Origin: Sediminivirga luteola
GTDB lineage: Bacteria > Actinomycetota > Actinomycetes > Actinomycetales > Brevibacteriaceae
NCBI RefSeq assembly: GCF_014639315.1
Contig: NZ_BMFY01000014.1
Location: 59,462-123,461 of the forward strand
Direction: 5' to 3'
Length of the DNA: 64,000 nt
The translations under genes and the position numbers were made by a program. The first letter of the stretch is position 1, and each line of letters begins with the position of its first letter. A model generated the notes under the pieces. The model was not told where the DNA came from. It made no database searches and was given only the letters and a program-made list of their open reading frames with translations. Positions 54,918 through 63,939 of this stretch are shown here, in pieces.

Positions 54918-57269
54918 ATGAGCTCCCCGTACCAGCCTGACGGCCCGTATCAGGGTCAGAATCCCCAGCCGTACGGCTCCGCGCCGTATCCTCCCGGTCA
55001 CGCTTCCGGCCAGCCAGCCGGCCCCGGCTCCCAGCCCGGCCAGTTCGGGCAGCAGGGGCAGTTCGGGCAGCAGGGGCAGTTCGGCGGTCCCGGGCCGCAG
55101 GCCGGCCAGTACGGCCAGCAGGATCAGCACGGTCAGCAGGGGGCCGCTCCGGGCGGCTATCCCGGGGGCTTCGGCGGTCCGGCTCAGCCGGGTCAGCCAG
55201 GTCAGCCCGGGCCCGGTCAGCCGGGTCAGCTCGGCCACCCGCCGCAGCAGAAGCAGCCGCGTAAGCCCGGTGAAGGCGTCCTGGGACCGTTCACCGTGCG
55301 CGAACTGCTGCTCATGGTGGCCGGTCTGCTGGCGATCGTGCCCCTGGTGAGCCCGATCATGCGCTTCGACTACCTCGGCAACACCTGGATCTGGGGCTGG
55401 GGCTCCAGCACGATGACGGTGCTGTTCCTGGGCGTGGTGCCGCTGCTGGCGACTGCAGTGCTGACGATCCTGGGCAAGACGGCCGGAATCAAGCGGATCG
55501 GCTCGTTCAGCGTGGACCAGACCGCCTCCGCGCTGGCGCTGGTGTCGTTCGCCGTGTCCTTCATCTTCCTGATCACCTCGGCCCAGTACTGGCACGTGGG
55601 GATGGTCTTCCTGTTCCTGGCGGGTCTGCTGGCGGTCTTCGCCGCGACCCTGACGATGATCCCGTTCTTCTCCGCGGAGCTCGAGGCACGACCGGGCGTC
55701 GACGCCCACCCCAAGGCGCGTCCCGCGGTCGTGGTGAAGCGCTCGCCCGCACCGGCCGCCCCCGTGCAGGGTGTGCCCGGCAGCTCCGGCCCGGGCCAGC
55801 ACCAGGGCTTCGGCAGCGGTCCGGCTGCGTTCGGCTCCCAGCCGTACGGTTCCCAGTCCTACGCGGCCGGGTCGCAGCCCCAGAGCGGCTACGCGGCCTC
55901 GCAGCCGCAGGCTGATCACGCCGGGCCGCAGTCGTACGGTTCGCAGCCTTACGGTCAGCAGTTCGGTTCGCAGCCGGGCGCCCCCTACGGTGAGCCAGCG
56001 GGCTCTCAGCCGGCCCAGTCCGGCTCTCAGCCTGAGCCGTACTCCCCGCAGTACGGACAGGAGCCGGCCCAGCAGTACGCGCAGGAGCCGGCCCAGCAGT
56101 ATGAGGCGGATACCGCGCAGCCGTACGGTTCGGGTCCGTCCGCCGGGTATGACGCGCCGCAGTACGGGCACGATGCCGCAGCCACTCAGCACTCCGCCGA
56201 GGAGGCGCAGGCCGCGTCCGCCGCTGACGAGGACGCCGCTATCGAAGCGGCGGGTGGCCAGCAGGCCGGAACCTCGACGGCTTTCGGGCAGCCGTCCGAG
56301 CCTGCCGGCGGAGAGGACGAGCAGACAGCGACCGCCGCGCCGTGGACCGCGTCGCAGCAGGGGACCGGCTGGGCCGGTTCCGGGCAGTATGCCGGTGCCG
56401 GTGAACAGGCGTCGGCGGACGAGGTCGCCTCGGCGGGAGGTACCGAGCCCGAGCCCGCCGAAGGTCCGGTCGAGGCGCACGTGGAGACTGCCGACGCGGG
56501 ATCGCCGGAAGCCGCCGAGACCGTGCAGGCCCAGGCCAGCCCGTGGGCCGCCCCGGTGCCCGATGAGTACGCGGCGCCGCAGACCGGCATCGAGCAGGAT
56601 GCCGCGGTTGCCCCGGCGGGAGCCGATGCGGCCCCTGCCGAGGTGGCATCGCAGGACGAGAGCGCGGAGCAGGGCGTGGCTCAGAGCTTCCCTGCGGATC
56701 AGGAGTCGCAGCCCGCGTCTGAGGGTCAGGAGAGCCAGTCGGAGCAGGTCAGCCCGTGGCTCGCGCCGGACCAGGAGGCCAGTGGGCAGGAGGCGGGGAC
56801 GCGCCAGGACGAGACCGGCGGTCCCGCGGAGACCGCTCAGAGCCCGGCGGTGGGCCAGGAGGGCGAGCCGATCACCTACGCCACCTCCGATCTGGCTGCG
56901 GACCAGGGGCGCGGCGCTGAGCCTGAGTCCCACGAGCCCACTCAGGTGTTCTCACCGTTCCAGCTGTCAGAGGAGGCCCGCCGGGAGGTCTCGGCGCAGG
57001 AGACGGCACCCGATCAGCAGGCGGTGCCGGCGCAGGCGGAACCCGAGCCGGTCCAGCAGGAGGCACAGGCTCCGGTGCAGCAGGCGTTCTGGTTCGCGGT
57101 GCCCGAGCCACGGCCGGCATTCGATCCGCACACCGGCGAGCAGCTCTATGTGATCCAGCCCGGCGCCTGGTTCCTGGCGCTGCAGGATCACGGCGACCGG
57201 TTCACGGTGCGCAGTGAGACGGGGCAGGTTGCCGAGCTGCGGGACGTCTCCGGTATCCAGCGAGGCTGA
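54918..57269 (+). CDS. Gln/Pro/Gly-rich four-helix membrane protein of unknown function
   Basis: A 783-residue protein. Residues 1-115 are low-complexity, with G-Q-F-G-Q-Q and P-G-Q-P units. Residues about 125-255 carry four membrane helices (L-L-L-M-V-A-G-L-L-A-I-V-P-L-V, then three more). Residues about 290-710 are a long Gln/Ser/Tyr/acidic disordered region with S-Q-P-Y-G repeats that turns into Glu/Ala-rich sequence. The last 55 residues look folded (F-D-P-H-T-G-E-Q-L-Y-V-I-Q-P-G-A-W, then D-R-F-T-V-R-S). No family recognised. The ATG at 54918 is chosen for its GAAGGG upstream and lack of alternatives. Confidence 0.8.
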   Translation: MSSPYQPDGPYQGQNPQPYGSAPYPPGHASGQPAGPGSQPGQFGQQGQFGQQGQFGGPGPQAGQYGQQDQHGQQGAAPGGYPGGFGGPAQPGQPGQPGPGQPGQLGHPPQQKQPRKPGEGVLGPFTVRELLLMVAGLLAIVPLVSPIMRFDYLGNTWIWGWGSSTMTVLFLGVVPLLATAVLTILGKTAGIKRIGSFSVDQTASALALVSFAVSFIFLITSAQYWHVGMVFLFLAGLLAVFAATLTMIPFFSAELEARPGVDAHPKARPAVVVKRSPAPAAPVQGVPGSSGPGQHQGFGSGPAAFGSQPYGSQSYAAGSQPQSGYAASQPQADHAGPQSYGSQPYGQQFGSQPGAPYGEPAGSQPAQSGSQPEPYSPQYGQEPAQQYAQEPAQQYEADTAQPYGSGPSAGYDAPQYGHDAAATQHSAEEAQAASAADEDAAIEAAGGQQAGTSTAFGQPSEPAGGEDEQTATAAPWTASQQGTGWAGSGQYAGAGEQASADEVASAGGTEPEPAEGPVEAHVETADAGSPEAAETVQAQASPWAAPVPDEYAAPQTGIEQDAAVAPAGADAAPAEVASQDESAEQGVAQSFPADQESQPASEGQESQSEQVSPWLAPDQEASGQEAGTRQDETGGPAETAQSPAVGQEGEPITYATSDLAADQGRGAEPESHEPTQVFSPFQLSEEARREVSAQETAPDQQAVPAQAEPEPVQQEAQAPVQQAFWFAVPEPRPAFDPHTGEQLYVIQPGAWFLALQDHGDRFTVRSETGQVAELRDVSGIQRG

Positions 57270-57525
57270 CAGTTGTGGACTGACGGTGCCGGCCGTTGAG
57301 CCGGCAGGTGCGGCGCCGCTCGTGTGTCGCCGGGCCCCTTGAGGGCGGTCCGGCCGGTTGAGGTGGCACAGAACGGCGGCGCCGCGCGGAAACGGATCAG
57401 GACCGCATCGGGCGTTTGGTGTCTTGTGGTCCGCCGCTCTACGCTTCGGCATCGTGCGCTCGGGCCAGTCCAGATCTGGGCGGGTTGTCCGTTGAGGACA
57501 GGAGGGACGGGGCGAGGTCCTACGC

Positions 57526-58455
57526 TCAGGCCAGCACGGACTTGGGCAGCCGGTGCACTGTGACGGCGCCGACCGGGCGCATCGGGTGCAGCGGGTCGGG
57601 CTGCTCGGAACCGGTGGGGCCGCCGAGTTCGGAGTGCGCCGCCGCGCTCATCACGACGTAGGCGTCCGCGGGGGACCAGCCGTGGTCCTTCACCAGGAAG
57701 TCGAACATGTCCTCATAACCCCGGGCGATGGACTCCTGCACCGGGTCGCCCAGTCCCACGAAGAGCCATTCTCCGCTGGTCTCCAGGCGCGGCGCGCGCA
57801 ACGGGCGTGCCTTGAGGAGATCGATCGTGACGACGGCGGTCCCGGCCGCCTCGATCGCCACGAAGGAGGACTCACCGCGGGCCATCACCGCGTGAATGTC
57901 GCCGAGGGACAGGAGCGCACCGTCCACCTCGATGGGGAGATGCACCGTCGTTCCCGGGGCGCAGTCGGTCAGGTCCATGTTCCCGCCGCCGGCATAGCTG
58001 GGCATCACCGTGGAGGCGCTGCCTTCCGCCGGCGCCGTGCCGATGCAGCCGATCATCGGCGCCACCGGGACGCTGATGGTCTCGGTGAGCTGCGCGAATC
58101 CGTCCTCCAGCGGCACTCGCCGGGTCATCGGCTCCCCGCCCATCCTGCGCTGCAGCGCACCGACCGCGGGTAAGTACACCGACCAGCCGTGCTCGCCGAG
58201 CACGATGTCGTGCACCGTGACGGTGAGGGTATCGCCGGGCTCGGCGCCCTCGACGTACACCGGGCCGGTCACCGGGTTCACCTGCTCGGTGACCCGGTCG
58301 AGCGCCTGCAGCTCGTGCAGCTGCGCGTACCAGGCGTCCGAGGTCTGGAACCCGATGCGTTCACCGGTCCCGGGCGCTATCCGCAGCACCGGCTCCTCGT
58401 CGGCGCGGAACGCGCCCTTCCCCAGCTCCTTGCCGAGCAGATGGTCCACGGTCAT
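57526..58455 (-). CDS. acetamidase/formamidase family protein
   Basis: A 309-residue FmdA_AmdA-type amidohydrolase. Typical elements are G-D-T-L-T-V-T-V near residue 73, a G-G-N-M-D-L-T-D-C-A-P-G-T-T-V segment near 155-170, and G-D-I-H-A-V-M-A-R-G-E near 185, with Asp/His/Glu for metal binding. It would release ammonia from formamide, acetamide or similar short amides. GAGGAGGG precedes the ATG. No amide transporter or regulator is adjacent, so it stands alone. Confidence 0.9.
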   Translation of the reverse strand: MTVDHLLGKELGKGAFRADEEPVLRIAPGTGERIGFQTSDAWYAQLHELQALDRVTEQVNPVTGPVYVEGAEPGDTLTVTVHDIVLGEHGWSVYLPAVGALQRRMGGEPMTRRVPLEDGFAQLTETISVPVAPMIGCIGTAPAEGSASTVMPSYAGGGNMDLTDCAPGTTVHLPIEVDGALLSLGDIHAVMARGESSFVAIEAAGTAVVTIDLLKARPLRAPRLETSGEWLFVGLGDPVQESIARGYEDMFDFLVKDHGWSPADAYVVMSAAAHSELGGPTGSEQPDPLHPMRPVGAVTVHRLPKSVLA

Positions 58456-58533
58456 GTCCCGGTCCCTCCTCGTATCGTCGTCTTCGGCGGTTCAGGTCGT
58501 CTTACGTTCCACGCCGCCCCTCGGGTGACTCGC

Positions 58534-59676
58534 TCAGCCGAGGGGCAGCTGGATCAGGCGGTCGTCATCGGCGCCGGGATCGCCCCGGCCGTCGGTATTG
58601 CCGGTCAGCAGCCACGCCGAGCCCTCCGGCCCCGCCACCACGTCCCGGATGCGGCCGTACTCCCCGGTGATGAGCGCCTCGGCGCCGTCCTCGCCCTCGG
58701 AGGTCTCCGCATCCGCGTCCACGGGCACGGACCACAGCCGTTCCCCGCGCAGCGAGGCCACCAGCACCCGGTCGCCGACGACGGCGATGCCGCTGGGGCT
58801 GGCCTCCGCGGTGGCCCATTGGTGCACGGGGTCGATGAACTCCGTGCCGCCGCCAGCCCCTTCGGTCTGTGGCCAGCCGTAGTTGCCGCCGGGTTCGATG
58901 AGGTTGAGCTCGTCCCAGGTGGCGGCGCCGAACTCCGAAGCCCAGAGCCGGTCCTCGGCGTCCCAGTCCAGGCCCTGCACATTACGGTGCCCCAGGCTGT
59001 ACACCGGCGAATCCGGGAAGGGGTTGTCCTCCGGCGCTGAGCCGTCCGGATTCACCCGCAGGATCTTCCCGGCCAGCGACTCCGGGTCCTGGCTGGCCTC
59101 GGGCGTGCCGGCGTCTCCCGTGCCGATGTAGAGCAGGCCATCGGGTCCGAACGCGATCCGTCCGCCGTTGTGGGTAGTGGACTTCGGGATGCCCTCGACG
59201 ATCGTCTCCGGTTCGCCGAGCCGCGGGGCCCCGCTGCCGTGCGCGTCCATGGGGAAGACGAGGACGCGGTTATCCTCCGCGGCGGTGAGATAGGCGACGA
59301 GGGTGCTGTGCTCCGCATCGGCGGCCAGCCCGAGCAGGCCTCCCTCACCGCCGGGGACCGCGTCGGGAACCTCGGCTACCTCGTGCTGCTGGCCCTCCGC
59401 GTCGAGCATGACGATGCGTGCCTCGTCTCGCAGCGAGACGAGCGTGCGGTCCTCGTCCAGACGCTGCAGTGACCACGGCACGTCCAGGCCGGTGGCCAGG
59501 ACGACGGGTTCCTCCGGGATGGCGCTCTCCGGAGTTTCCGCCGCGGGCTGCGTGGTGGCCACGGTAGCGCCCTCGTCCGGTGTCTCTCCCTCGCCCGGCG
59601 TGCACGCGGCCAGCCCGAGCGAGACGGCTACTACCGGGACGGCGGTGCGGACTGCTGTGCGGCGCATGTCTTCCAT
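58534..59676 (-). CDS. PQQ-dependent sugar dehydrogenase-like lipoprotein (GSDH family)
   Basis: A 380-residue secreted lipoprotein: Arg residues, hydrophobic stretch and lipobox L-A-A-C with Cys25. The mature part is a six-bladed propeller of the glucose/sorbosone dehydrogenase family, with G-L-D-V-P-W-S-L, G-E-G-G-L-L-G-L, H-N-G-G-R-I-A-F-G-P-D-G, L-G-H-R-N-V-Q-G-L and E-P-G-G-N-Y-G-W-P. These residues bind PQQ and calcium in the soluble glucose dehydrogenase. The natural substrate is uncertain. An ATG three codons later is an alternative start. Confidence 0.9.
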   Translation of the reverse strand: MEDMRRTAVRTAVPVVAVSLGLAACTPGEGETPDEGATVATTQPAAETPESAIPEEPVVLATGLDVPWSLQRLDEDRTLVSLRDEARIVMLDAEGQQHEVAEVPDAVPGGEGGLLGLAADAEHSTLVAYLTAAEDNRVLVFPMDAHGSGAPRLGEPETIVEGIPKSTTHNGGRIAFGPDGLLYIGTGDAGTPEASQDPESLAGKILRVNPDGSAPEDNPFPDSPVYSLGHRNVQGLDWDAEDRLWASEFGAATWDELNLIEPGGNYGWPQTEGAGGGTEFIDPVHQWATAEASPSGIAVVGDRVLVASLRGERLWSVPVDADAETSEGEDGAEALITGEYGRIRDVVAGPEGSAWLLTGNTDGRGDPGADDDRLIQLPLG

Positions 59677-59718
59677 GCTCTCGCGTTCAGCGCGGCAAGG
59701 CCAGGGTGGGGCTGGTCA

Positions 59719-59772
59719 GGGGAGCACGGGAGCACAGGAACACGGGAGCAGAGGAGCAGGGGAGCAGGGGAG
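59719..59772 (+). repeat. G-rich GGAGCA-type imperfect repeats
   Basis: A run of about 50 nt built of GGGAGCAC / GGGAGCAG units between the sugar dehydrogenase start and the DUF3152 gene. It is purine-rich on the plus strand with many G triplets or quadruplets, and no coding potential was recognised. Confidence 0.75.
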
Positions 59773-59936
59773 GGCGCGAGACCCCGTAGGCATGTCGCGC
59801 GTCCTGCCGGGATGAGTGGCGGGGTACGCCGGGGAATCCGGCACGCCCGGAGACCTTAGGACGGCTGGATGTGCCCGGGAGCTCCGGTCGGCGAGGACCG
59901 TCGTGCGGCTCCCGTCAGAGACTGGAAAATAGGTAC

Positions 59937-60638
59937 GTGACCAGACCTGTGACACGGGCTTCCGTACTGCGTGCCTGCCGGGCGGCCGCTCTTGCCTGCA
60001 TGATCGTGCTCGCCCCCGCATCGGCGTCCGCCCTTCCGGAGACCTCGGAGGCCGCCACCGCGCGGACAGCGGCCACGCAGACGCCCGCCGAGGTAGAAAC
60101 GGAACCCATCGAGGCGGCCTTGGGCCACGCCTACCGGCAGACCGTCACCTACGAGGTGATCACGCGAGGGGAGATCACCGCGGACGTCGATGAGTTCAGG
60201 GCACAGGCCGCGCAGACCCTTGCCACCCATTACGGCTGGCGGACGCTCGGCCTGCTATTCGAAGAGGTGGACTCCGGCGGCGATTTCACCCTCGCCCTGA
60301 GCGCGGACGCTCAGGTGCCGTCCTTCGGCGGGGCCTGTACCACGTTCTACAGCTGCCGCTCGGGCGACTACGTGGTGATCAACCAGGACCGCTGGCTGAA
60401 CGCCACACGGTCCTGGGAGGCGGCGGACGGCTCCCTGCGCGACTACCGGCACATGGTCGTCAACCATGAGGTCGGCCACTGGCTGGGGCACGGGCACCGC
60501 GGCTGCGCCGGCCCAGGCGAGCCGGCCCCGGTCATGATGCAGCAGTCCAAGGGCCTGGACGGCTGCGCGCCCAATCCCTGGCCGCTGCCGGACGAGCAGT
60601 TCTCCTCGAACCTGGGCATCGAGAGGTTCGCGGGCTGA
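59937..60638 (+). CDS. exported DUF3152 protein (metzincin-like)
   Basis: A 233-residue exported protein. Residues 10-33 form a signal peptide with likely cleavage after A-S-A-L. The mature part has the DUF3152 pattern: F-T-L-A-L-S-A-D-A-Q, cysteines in F-G-G-A-C-T-T-F-Y-S-C, Y-V-V-I-N-Q-D-R-W, and the zinc-protease-like N-H-E-V-G-H-W-L-G-H-G-H near residue 180. That H-E-x-x-H-x-x-G-x-x-H pattern suggests an extracellular metalloprotease, although activity is unproven for the family. The GTG at 59937 is chosen; GAAAAT six bases upstream may be a leaderless -10. Confidence 0.87.
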   Translation: MTRPVTRASVLRACRAAALACMIVLAPASASALPETSEAATARTAATQTPAEVETEPIEAALGHAYRQTVTYEVITRGEITADVDEFRAQAAQTLATHYGWRTLGLLFEEVDSGGDFTLALSADAQVPSFGGACTTFYSCRSGDYVVINQDRWLNATRSWEAADGSLRDYRHMVVNHEVGHWLGHGHRGCAGPGEPAPVMMQQSKGLDGCAPNPWPLPDEQFSSNLGIERFAG

Positions 60639-60704
60639 GCCGGGGTTCGGGCATGCTGACTGCTTCGGGTGGGCGCTGAGCACTCAGCACTGCCCCGCAA
60701 CGCC

Positions 60705-60742
60705 GAACGCCGGCGGGGAGTCAGATGTCCCCGCCGGCGTTC
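60705..60742. terminator. bidirectional hairpin terminator
   Basis: A perfect 15-bp stem (60705-60719 with 60728-60742, 8-nt loop) lies between the convergent DUF3152 and aminotransferase genes. Confidence 0.8.
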
Positions 60743-60760
60743 ACGTTCGCTCGGCCCCGG

Positions 60761-60845
60761 CAGCCGGGCCGCCGGGCGATGGTCAGCCTGGTAGCCGGGC
60801 AATGATCAGGCGATCAGCCAAGTAGTTCCAGCCGGGCCGCCGGGC
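60761..60845 (+). repeat. 17-bp direct repeat pair
   Basis: CAGCCGGGCCGCCGGGC occurs at 60761-60777 and again at 60829-60845, with related GTAGCCGGGC between. It lies just beyond the aminotransferase stop; the role is unknown. Confidence 0.6.
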
Positions 60846-60854
60846 AGTTCTGGC

Positions 60855-62150
60855 TCAGAGGCTGCCGAGCGCCGAGTCGATCAGCTCCAGGCCACGCGTG
60901 GCCTCCTCATCGGTCACGACGGCCGGCGGCACGACGTGCAGGCGGTTGTCCGCGGTGAAGGGCAGCAGGCCGTCCGCGATGAGCTTCTTCTTCAGCGCTC
61001 CGATGCCGGACGCGGCCAGCGGCTTCTTCGTGGCGCGGTCCTCGACCAGCTCGAGCGCCCAGAAGACGCCGGTGCCGCGGACCTCGCCGATCACGTCGTG
61101 CTTCTCGGCCAGTTTCGCCAGGCCCGGTCCGAGGACGTCCTGACCGATCCGCTTGGCGTTCTCCACGATGCCCTCGCGCTCGAAGGCCTCGATGGACGCC
61201 ACGGCGGAGGCGGCCGCCAGCGGGTGGCCGGAGTAGGTCAGCCCGCCGGGGAACACGCGCTCGTCGAAGGCGTGGGCGATCTCGCTGGAGACGATCACGC
61301 CGCCGAGCGGCACGTAACCGGAGTTGACGCCCTTGGCGAAGGTGATGAGGTCCGGCACCACGTCCTGTCCCTGGAAGGCGAACCATTCGCCGGCACGGGC
61401 GAACCCGGCCATGACCTCGTCGAGAATCAGCACGATGCCGAACTCGTCGGCGATCTTCCGCACCCCGGCCAGATAGCCCGGCGGCGGCACCAGGATGCCG
61501 GCGGTGCCGGGAATGGACTCCAGCAGGATCGCGGCGACCGACTGGGGACCTTCGACCTCGACGACGCGGCGCAGATGGTGCAGGGCGCGCTCGCACTCCT
61601 GCTCCTGGGTCTCGGCCCAGAACTCGCTGCGGTAGAGGTAGGGACCGAACACGTGCACGTGCCCGGTCGCGTACTCGTTGGGGACCCGCCGCCAGTCGCC
61701 CGTCGCGACGATCGCGGCGCCCGTGTTGCCGTGGTACGAGCGGTAGCGGGAGATGACCTTGTCCCGGCCGGTGACCTGGCGGGCCATGCGGATGGCGTTC
61801 TCATTGGCGTCGGCGCCGCCGTTGGTGAAGAAGACCTTCTCGAACTTCTCCGGGGTGTGCCGCAGGATCGCCTCGGCGGCCTCGGCACGGATCTCGCTCG
61901 CGTGGGCCGGGGCGACGGTCGCCAGCTGTGCGGCCTGCTTCTGGATGGCCTCGACCACGGCCGGGTGCTGATGGCCGATGTTCACATTGACGAGCATGCT
62001 GGAGAAGTCCAGATACTCCTTGCCGTCGTGGTCCCAGACCCGGGTGCCCTCGCCGCCGGCCAGCGGAAGCGGGTCGAGCGATCCCTGGGCGGACCAGGAG
62101 TGGAAGACGCTGGAACGGTCGCGCTTGGATACAGAGGCGTTGTCTGCCAT
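60855..62150 (-). CDS. class III (omega) aminotransferase, PLP-dependent
   Basis: A 431-residue fold-type I aminotransferase. Landmarks in order are F-F-T-N-G-G-A-D-A-N-E-N-A, Y-H-G-N-T, I-L-D-E-V-M-A-G-F-A-R, the PLP lysine in T-F-A-K-G-V-N-S-G-Y, and P-L-A-A-A. It is similar to taurine/beta-alanine/putrescine-type pyruvate transaminases. The ATG at 62150 is preferred: although the frame stays open far upstream, that part overlaps the divergent regulator and is not aminotransferase-like. Divergent from a PucR gene, suggesting induction by an amine or nitrogen compound. Confidence 0.92.
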   Translation of the reverse strand: MADNASVSKRDRSSVFHSWSAQGSLDPLPLAGGEGTRVWDHDGKEYLDFSSMLVNVNIGHQHPAVVEAIQKQAAQLATVAPAHASEIRAEAAEAILRHTPEKFEKVFFTNGGADANENAIRMARQVTGRDKVISRYRSYHGNTGAAIVATGDWRRVPNEYATGHVHVFGPYLYRSEFWAETQEQECERALHHLRRVVEVEGPQSVAAILLESIPGTAGILVPPPGYLAGVRKIADEFGIVLILDEVMAGFARAGEWFAFQGQDVVPDLITFAKGVNSGYVPLGGVIVSSEIAHAFDERVFPGGLTYSGHPLAAASAVASIEAFEREGIVENAKRIGQDVLGPGLAKLAEKHDVIGEVRGTGVFWALELVEDRATKKPLAASGIGALKKKLIADGLLPFTADNRLHVVPPAVVTDEEATRGLELIDSALGSL

Positions 62151-62285
62151 ATGGAAGTCCTTTCTCTCCACCCTCATTCTCCGCCCCTCGGGTACCCACG
62201 CGCGACTGGACATCTGGCGGGGTAGAGTCCGTCTCAGAGGACGAGTGTCTAGCGACGCGGCGTGCGCGCCGGAGAGGAGCATCGC

Positions 62286-63848
62286 GTGCCGGTGACATTG
62301 CAGGCGCTCCTGGCCGAGCGCAGATTCCGGCTCCGCCTGGCGACACCGGCCGGGGAACTGCCGGATGAGGCTCTGAGCGTGCCGATCAGCTGGGTGCACA
62401 GCTCCGATCTGGAGGACCCGACCCCCTTCCTCGACGCCGGCCATCTGCTGCTGACAGACGGCACCCAGTTCCCGGTGGAGCAGACGGCGCCGGAGTTCTA
62501 CGAGCAGTACGCCCAGCGCCTGGTGGACCGCGGCATCCGCGGGCTCGGCTTCGCCACCCAGGTGGTGCACGGTCACCTGCCGGACGCGGTCCGACAGGCG
62601 TGCCGGAGGATGCGGCTGCCGCTGTTCGAGGTCCCCGAGCGCATTCCCTTCATCGCGATCATCCAGCATGTGGCCGAGGCGAACGCCGCGGAGCAGAACG
62701 CGCGGATGTCGTGGCTGCTCACCGCGCAGCGCGCCATCGCCCGGGCCGCCCGGCGGCCGGACTCGCTGCCGGCCATCCTGGGGGAGCTGGAGCGGCAACT
62801 CGATAGCTGGGTGGCGCTGTTCGACGCCGCCGGCGAGCCCGTGCACCTGCCGAACCTGCGCTCCGCACCCGCGCGCTCCCTGCCGGCGCTGCGGCGGGAG
62901 GTCCAGGCGTCGCTGGCCCGCGATGTCCAAGGGCTGTGGCGGATCGAGAACGAGGAACTGGCCGTCACCTTCCAGACCATCGGCCGGCGGGGGAGCATGC
63001 GCGGGGTGCTGGCGATCGGCCGCGGCGATCCCCTGGACATCGCCAGCAATGAGCTGGTGGGCAGCGTGATCGGCTTCGCCAGCGTGGCGCTGGATCATCA
63101 CCGGAGCCTGGACGCCGCTCGCGGGTCGCTGCGCTCGGCGGTGCTCGAGCTGCTGCTCCAGGGTAGCCCGGAAGCGGCGGCCCGGGTGGCGCGACCGGTC
63201 TGGGGGAGCTTGCCCGGCGGTACCGTGCACCTGGTCTCGGCGCTGTCCGCTGTGCCCCCGGAGGGAGAATCCCACCGGCCGCGGCATCCGGTCCGGGGGC
63301 TCGAAGGGCTCGTGATGCCCGGGGCCAGCGCGCGGCGGCGCTTCCACGCCGTGCTGGACGGGGAGGTCGTGGTGGTCTGCGTCCCGGACGAGCTTCCGCA
63401 GGTGCTGGACCTGCTCCGGCGGCACGAGGTGGTCGCCGGAATCTCCGGTCCCGTGCCTGCGCAGCACTGCGCCCAGGCGCTGCGCGAGGCCCGCCGCGCC
63501 CGCGAATGGGCCGCGCAACACGGCCGCGAGAGCGCATTCATCGACGAGTTCGCTCGTGCCGGTGTGCTGGGGATGATTCCCGATGCGGACGCCCGCCTTT
63601 TCGCCGGCAGGCTGTTGAGCCCGCTGCGGGAGACCGGGCGGAAGGACGGGGCGGAACTGCTGGAGACGGCGCGCGTGTGGCTGAAACACGAGTGCGCCTG
63701 GAACGCCGCCGCCGCGGAGCTGGGGCTGCACCGGCACAGCCTGCGAAACCGGATCGACGCCCTCGGCAGGCTGCTGGAACTGGATCTCGGCACGATCGCG
63801 GGCCGTTTCCAGCTGTGGGCGGCACTGCAGGCGGCGGACGAGGAATAG
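62286..63848 (+). CDS. PucR-family transcriptional regulator
   Basis: A 520-residue activator of the PucR/CdaR type. Residues 1-120 form the purine catabolism regulator-like N-terminal domain (I-S-W-V-H-S-S-D-L-E-D-P-T-P-F-L, then L-L-L-T-D-G). A GGDEF-like middle region follows. The C-terminal helix-turn-helix contains A-A-A-E-L-G-L-H-R-H-S-L-R-N-R-I near residue 475-490. The GTG at 62286 has GAGAGGAG upstream. It probably controls the divergent aminotransferase and perhaps the minus-strand gene at the right edge. Confidence 0.92.
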   Translation: MPVTLQALLAERRFRLRLATPAGELPDEALSVPISWVHSSDLEDPTPFLDAGHLLLTDGTQFPVEQTAPEFYEQYAQRLVDRGIRGLGFATQVVHGHLPDAVRQACRRMRLPLFEVPERIPFIAIIQHVAEANAAEQNARMSWLLTAQRAIARAARRPDSLPAILGELERQLDSWVALFDAAGEPVHLPNLRSAPARSLPALRREVQASLARDVQGLWRIENEELAVTFQTIGRRGSMRGVLAIGRGDPLDIASNELVGSVIGFASVALDHHRSLDAARGSLRSAVLELLLQGSPEAAARVARPVWGSLPGGTVHLVSALSAVPPEGESHRPRHPVRGLEGLVMPGASARRRFHAVLDGEVVVVCVPDELPQVLDLLRRHEVVAGISGPVPAQHCAQALREARRAREWAAQHGRESAFIDEFARAGVLGMIPDADARLFAGRLLSPLRETGRKDGAELLETARVWLKHECAWNAAAAELGLHRHSLRNRIDALGRLLELDLGTIAGRFQLWAALQAADEE

Positions 63849-63856
63849 CCGGACGC

Positions 63857-63899
63857 GAACGGCGCCCCGTCCCGCCAGATGCGGGACGGAGCGCCGTTC
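63857..63899. terminator. bidirectional hairpin terminator after pucR-like gene
   Basis: A 19-bp stem with one mismatch (63857-63875 with 63881-63899, 5-nt loop) starts 9 nt after the stop, between convergent genes. Confidence 0.8.
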
Positions 63900-63939
63900 A
63901 GGGGGCCGTGTGCACCGCCCGGAAGGTTACGCGCGTGGT

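Noticed and set aside
60855..63737. Apparent fusion of the aminotransferase with a 500-residue N-terminal domain
   Set aside because: The upstream part is antisense to the PucR gene and of shadow composition. A normal aminotransferase start exists at 62150.
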